64,000 nucleotides of DNA. It comes from Chryseobacterium oryzae. Its GTDB lineage: Bacteria; Bacteroidota; Bacteroidia; Flavobacteriales; Weeksellaceae. This document shows, piece after piece, positions 60,268 through 64,000 of this stretch. Location of the stretch: contig NZ_CP094529.1 in NCBI RefSeq assembly GCF_022811665.1, positions 2,108,001 to 2,172,000 on the forward strand, in the 5' to 3' direction. The stretch's first letter is position 1. Each line of letters starts with the position of its first letter. The position numbers and the translations under genes are program-made. The notes beneath the pieces were generated by a model that saw nothing but the letters and a program-made list of their open reading frames with translations, had not been told where the DNA came from and did not search any database.

Positions 60268-62673
60268 TTAAAATTCCAGAAGTTTAAGCTTAAACTGTAC
60301 CGCAAAGTTTTGTTTAAAATTGTGAGTGGTATAATATCCCACACGGTAGAAAAAACCGAGATTGAAATAAGATGATAAAAAATTATTCCACTCCAATCCT
60401 ACTTCCTGATAGAGATGATCGAGTTTCTTAAATCTGAAATCGTGGTAATGCGGGTGTTTCATGTCTCCGATGGTTCCACGAAGAACAAAATCAAAACTGG
60501 AAACATTCTGACCAATACTTTTGAAGTACCACGGTATTTTATGGGTTAAATAATACGCTATAAAACGGTCGTTATAAAATTTTCCGCCTTCTAAAGTTGC
60601 AAAACCGAGATATGAAGTAAGATTGAAATTAATATCTCGGCTTGGAGAAGCAAGACCATTCATGGTAAAATGTTTCCAAATGGGAGCTTCGCCCAAAACC
60701 AAACCACCATATAAACGGACACCCGTTTTTCCTAATATATTCTGAAAATTATGCGCAAACAAAGCATCAAAACGGATATAATTAAAATCGCCTCCAAAAA
60801 CTTTCATACTTTTCTCGTAGTTGAAATACAGTTCCGGATATTTCTGGTCGATTTGAGATTTCCCCTGCGGCGTCATGATATTGGTAGAATTTGGAGAATA
60901 TTTCAGAGTAATTAACGTATTGAAATTTTCGAAAGCATCTCCTTTTCCTCGAAAATTATAATCGAATTGTGCTGTTTCTACATTTCTTCTGACTGCAAAA
61001 GCTAAGGTTAACGCATTGCTGATATCATTAAGATAAGATAATGAAACTCCTTTGTAGCGGTAAAATTTATCGTTATTAATGTTGTTTCCATAATTCATCA
61101 TCTTCATTCTGAACGTCCAGAGTCTGCGGTAGAATTCGCCAGAAGCACTTACATCATCATAATATTCTATTCTGAAAAAGTTATTTTTTTCCAGAGAAAC
61201 TTTCATATCCACTCCGATTCCGTATTTCCAACGCTGGTCTTTTAAACCATACGCAAAATAATAATCGGGAGAAAAATAGGGTTCGAAAGTTTCATTAAGT
61301 TTGTCTTTTAAACCCAAACGGAACCCTTCGGATAAGTTATAATTAACAATTTCGCCAATATCAAAATCGAAACTTCCCATTCTGACCTGACCGTTGATTA
61401 ACCCTGTAAGAATTCTGGCTTTTCGGTCTACATTATACAATTTCCCGATGCTGTCTATGGTAGAATAAGTCTGAATTTCCCTTAACGAAAGAGGTTCATC
61501 CCGATAAAGATTCAAAGTATTTCCTGAGGTATTTTTTACTGAAAAGGTATACCCGTTAAAATCTCCTTTGTTTTCTTCTATGGGCGATTCATAATTAAAA
61601 TATTTCGAATTGAGAAACACATACGTTCCGAAATTTCTTTTTTCTTCACGATTTTCTTCGCGGTCTGTAAATTCTTCACCTAATTTCAGTCTGCTGAGTC
61701 TTAATTTAAGATTTTCTTCTGCCAGAAACCATTTTCCTGCATAAAAATTCCATGTACTGATGATATGACCTTCGTCTTTTTCTTTGCTGATGCTCTCAAT
61801 TTTTTTTATTCCGAATGTTTCTGCATCAATATAAATAGCACCGCTGAATTTTCTTCTTTTCATCGGTTTTTTGTAATTCGCTTCCCTAAAACGAATGACA
61901 TAGGTATCTCTATGATCTATCTGAATGCTGTCTGTAAGGAAAAAGCGATATAAACCACGGTTTTCCTGCTTAATTTGATCCGGAATTTTGTTTCTGTTGC
62001 TCTGTAAAGCAATCAGTTCGTATATAGGCTGCTTTAATCCGGATATTTTATTATCCAGAATTGTAATTTTCTCACCATATTTTTGGGAAAATAAAAATCT
62101 CTGAGCTCTCTCCCAAAGAAAAAGTTTACTTTTTTCAAGAATTCGGCGCGACGAGAGATTATTAATACTGTCTCCTTTATTTTTTTTCTTTAAAAACCCA
62201 AAATTCCCGTTAAAAAGGTCTCGATATGCAGAAATACTGTCCTGATCGATATCTACCGATAATTTTTCGTAAGATTTATAGCTGTAAGAATCTAAACTTT
62301 CCGGGGAATTGCTTTTGAACAACCTCTCAACTTTTCTTAAAATTTCCAGCGCTTTGGGATCGCTTTTATCGTTAAGAATAACCGCTTCGATATCGTTAAT
62401 TTTATATGAAGCTTTAATTAAGGAAACTTTTATAAATTTTTCTACTACTGCGTTTTCCGTATAAAATCCATCCGCTCTTATTTCTATATTTTTGCATGAG
62501 GATTTAAATTCTAAAAATCCATAATGATCTGTTTTGCCTAAAACAACATTATTACAAAGAATTTCTGCATCTGGAATAGGAGTATGATTTGCTTCATTAA
62601 ATATCATAATCTTTGATTGCGAAAAACCAAAAACATACAGCAAAAACAAAACAAAACTCAGAATTTTTTTCAT
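60268..62673 (-). CDS. DUF5686 outer-membrane protein with carboxypeptidase-regulatory-like domain (copy B)
   Basis: An 801-residue paralog of the neighbouring gene with the same order: signal peptide (1-19, ending GFSQ), regulatory-like domain (about 20-90), DUF5686 body and barrel-type C-terminus (KLKLLEF). Shared stretches include 'LRKVERLFKSNSPESLDSYSYKSY' in register with copy A, and 'TPQGKSQIDQKYPELYFNYEKS' against the corresponding region of copy A. The function is unknown. The two copies may bind related ligands. Confidence 0.85.
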   Translation of the reverse strand: MKKILSFVLFLLYVFGFSQSKIMIFNEANHTPIPDAEILCNNVVLGKTDHYGFLEFKSSCKNIEIRADGFYTENAVVEKFIKVSLIKASYKINDIEAVILNDKSDPKALEILRKVERLFKSNSPESLDSYSYKSYEKLSVDIDQDSISAYRDLFNGNFGFLKKKNKGDSINNLSSRRILEKSKLFLWERAQRFLFSQKYGEKITILDNKISGLKQPIYELIALQSNRNKIPDQIKQENRGLYRFFLTDSIQIDHRDTYVIRFREANYKKPMKRRKFSGAIYIDAETFGIKKIESISKEKDEGHIISTWNFYAGKWFLAEENLKLRLSRLKLGEEFTDREENREEKRNFGTYVFLNSKYFNYESPIEENKGDFNGYTFSVKNTSGNTLNLYRDEPLSLREIQTYSTIDSIGKLYNVDRKARILTGLINGQVRMGSFDFDIGEIVNYNLSEGFRLGLKDKLNETFEPYFSPDYYFAYGLKDQRWKYGIGVDMKVSLEKNNFFRIEYYDDVSASGEFYRRLWTFRMKMMNYGNNINNDKFYRYKGVSLSYLNDISNALTLAFAVRRNVETAQFDYNFRGKGDAFENFNTLITLKYSPNSTNIMTPQGKSQIDQKYPELYFNYEKSMKVFGGDFNYIRFDALFAHNFQNILGKTGVRLYGGLVLGEAPIWKHFTMNGLASPSRDINFNLTSYLGFATLEGGKFYNDRFIAYYLTHKIPWYFKSIGQNVSSFDFVLRGTIGDMKHPHYHDFRFKKLDHLYQEVGLEWNNFLSSYFNLGFFYRVGYYTTHNFKQNFAVQFKLKLLEF

Positions 62674-62753
62674 AGGAAAAACCTGCCCAAAATTACAGAT
62701 AATTTTCTGTTTCAGAAAGCTGAATTCTATGTCTTTACCGATATCAATAGTTG

Positions 62754-64000
62754 CTACTTTTTATCATCAAGCGCCTTCAAAAATTCAATTACATCATCCA
62801 TTTCCGTGTCGGTAAGATGAAGTGGAGTATCCGAAAGCGTTTGATTTTCAATTTTAAATCCAAAACCAACACCTCCTCCTTTATTATAAAATTCCATTAC
62901 CTGCTTTAAAGTTTTATATCCTCCGTTATGCATGTAGGGAGCTGTTTTATTGATGTTTCTGAGTGTTGGTGTCTTGAATGAATTTTGTAAAAATGCTACC
63001 GTTTCATGGAATTTCCCCCTTCCCGGATCGCGGTCTAATTTTTCATTACTGAAATTTTCTGCAACACCCAAAACTTCCTGTTCTGTTTTTTTGTAATCCG
63101 GAGGAACGGTTCCATTGAAAAGCGGAAGAAAATGACAAATTGCACATTGTGCTTTTCCCATAAATAAGTTGAATCCTTTTTTCTGTCTTTCAGACATCGC
63201 ATTATTATTCCCTCTCATATACTCATCAAAATCTGAACTGAACGTGGCAAGTGATCTTATATATGTTGCCAAAACATTCTGAAGCTGCCAAACCTGAGCC
63301 TTCTGAGAACCAAAAATCCTCTTAAAATCTGAATTGTATTTTTTATTGTTATTTATTTTGGCAATAATTACATTTAGGTCGCCGTGCATTTCTTCTTTAT
63401 TGGTAATTACATCGGAACTCTGCCCTTCGAGATCGTCTTTTCTCATATCCCAAAACTGACCGTGCTGAAATGCTGAATAATTAAGCGAAGGTGTATTTCT
63501 TACCAATGCGACATTCTGTAAAGACATCGATTTTTCTTTTCCGTCTGTAAACGCTTTTTCGGCAACATGACAGGTAGAACAGCTTCTTGTACTGTTGTTG
63601 GATAAAATAGGGTCATAAAAAAGTTCTTTTCCCAATTCTGTTTTTTGCGGAGTCATTGTATACTCTTTTCCCGCTGTAAATGCATTGGCATCGAAAGCAT
63701 TTTTCGAATAAAAAGTAGCAGCATTTTTGCGGAGTACCGTGGTAACTTCCACTTCAGGAATACGCTCTTCTTTTCGGAACTGAAGAAGAGTTTCAGAAAT
63801 TTTATTTAAGTAAGAAGGAATAAACACTGCATAATTGAATGTTATTTTATCGGAATTCTGCTTCAGTACATTAATTGCCGCGTCGATTTGTGTACTTAGT
63901 GTTGTATAAGAATTGTGTTTAGATTTTTCTGTTGAAATTTGGCTTAAAACTTTTTTTACAGACTCCATCGCATAAGGCATTTCCTGTAGAAAAGCTCCGG
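62754..64000 (-). CDS. Di-heme cytochrome c peroxidase family protein, 5'-truncated
   Basis: The frame is open to the right edge, so the N-terminus lies outside. The visible part (about 414 codons including residues upstream of the first Met) has two heme c motifs, CSTCH (134-138 from the Met at base 63980) and CAICH, in the MauG/cytochrome c peroxidase layout: 'LGKELFYDPILSNNSTRSCSTCH' and 'GKAQCAICHFLPLFNGT', plus the C-terminal 'TPTLRNINKTAPYMHNG' segment. Such enzymes reduce H2O2 in the periplasm with electrons from cytochrome c. Long N-terminal extensions occur in flavobacterial homologs. It is not in an operon with the DUF5686 genes as far as visible. Confidence 0.88.
   Translation of the reverse strand, partial: GAFLQEMPYAMESVKKVLSQISTEKSKHNSYTTLSTQIDAAINVLKQNSDKITFNYAVFIPSYLNKISETLLQFRKEERIPEVEVTTVLRKNAATFYSKNAFDANAFTAGKEYTMTPQKTELGKELFYDPILSNNSTRSCSTCHVAEKAFTDGKEKSMSLQNVALVRNTPSLNYSAFQHGQFWDMRKDDLEGQSSDVITNKEEMHGDLNVIIAKINNNKKYNSDFKRIFGSQKAQVWQLQNVLATYIRSLATFSSDFDEYMRGNNNAMSERQKKGFNLFMGKAQCAICHFLPLFNGTVPPDYKKTEQEVLGVAENFSNEKLDRDPGRGKFHETVAFLQNSFKTPTLRNINKTAPYMHNGGYKTLKQVMEFYNKGGGVGFGFKIENQTLSDTPLHLTDTEMDDVIEFLKALDDKK

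Overview
The window looks like chromosomal DNA of a flavobacterium of the Chryseobacterium type (Bacteroidota, Weeksellaceae). The evidence is the A+T-rich sequence, recurrent TAnnTTTG promoter elements, weak Shine-Dalgarno sites, a type IX secretion (T9SS) sorting domain, and families typical of this clade (DUF5686, DUF1599/DoxX/TerB next to folP and tpiA, DUF1800+DUF1501). Species assignment is an inference. No rRNA, tRNA, CRISPR array, phage or intact insertion sequence was found.

Layout. 1-13 kb: housekeeping and envelope genes, namely a truncated FUSC transporter, a phosphopantetheinyl transferase, ahcY, a T9SS-exported BspA-like repeat protein, purE and purK separated by a Kef-type antiporter group, and a TauE/SafE + DUF1634 pair. 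A 253-bp MITE-like element with 5-bp direct repeats lies between the divergent DUF1543 and TauE promoters. 13-21 kb: a thiol/sulfur block with a three-gene thioredoxin-fold operon (TlpA-like, rhodanese-thioredoxin fusion, thioredoxin), a split YeeE/YedE transporter, a CstB-like persulfide dioxygenase with pseudo-rhodanese and rhodanese domains, a second TauE/SafE exporter and a Crp/Fnr regulator. Two near-identical dyads (GTAAC-AAAA-GTnnC), both exactly 40 bases upstream of a TTTG promoter core, suggest that the regulator controls the exporter and the dioxygenase operon.

21-31 kb: a nitrite/NO island flanked by two Rrf2 regulators with identically placed cysteines (92/99/105). It carries a cytochrome c'-like protein, a divergent heme-copper-oxidase-like membrane protein, a 71-residue orphan, DUF488, hemerythrin, a quinol NO reductase, the Fe-S repair protein Ric, and a nirK operon (nirK, NirV/SUMF1-like, SCO, cytochrome c). 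Nitrite would be reduced to NO by NirK and NO to N2O by the quinol NOR, with Ric and hemerythrin-type proteins repairing or buffering nitrosative damage. No nitrate reductase or N2O reductase is present in the window.

31-64 kb: ordinary metabolism and envelope genes, including a glucokinase-like protein, DUF1800/DUF1501, an alpha-amylase, a dicarboxylate symporter, a BON lipoprotein with a BON/SH3 partner, a CocE-type hydrolase, a sterol-desaturase-family protein, rlmN, queA, AIM24, a DNA glycosylase, an S9 peptidase, pcm, a Gfo/Idh oxidoreductase, tpiA, folP, tandem DUF5686 paralogs around a small ORF, and a di-heme peroxidase running off the right edge.

The strongest candidates for something undescribed are the Crp/Fnr-controlled persulfide regulon and the Rrf2-bounded NO island with its oxidase-like orphan. 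Promoter, operator and terminator calls were made by eye.
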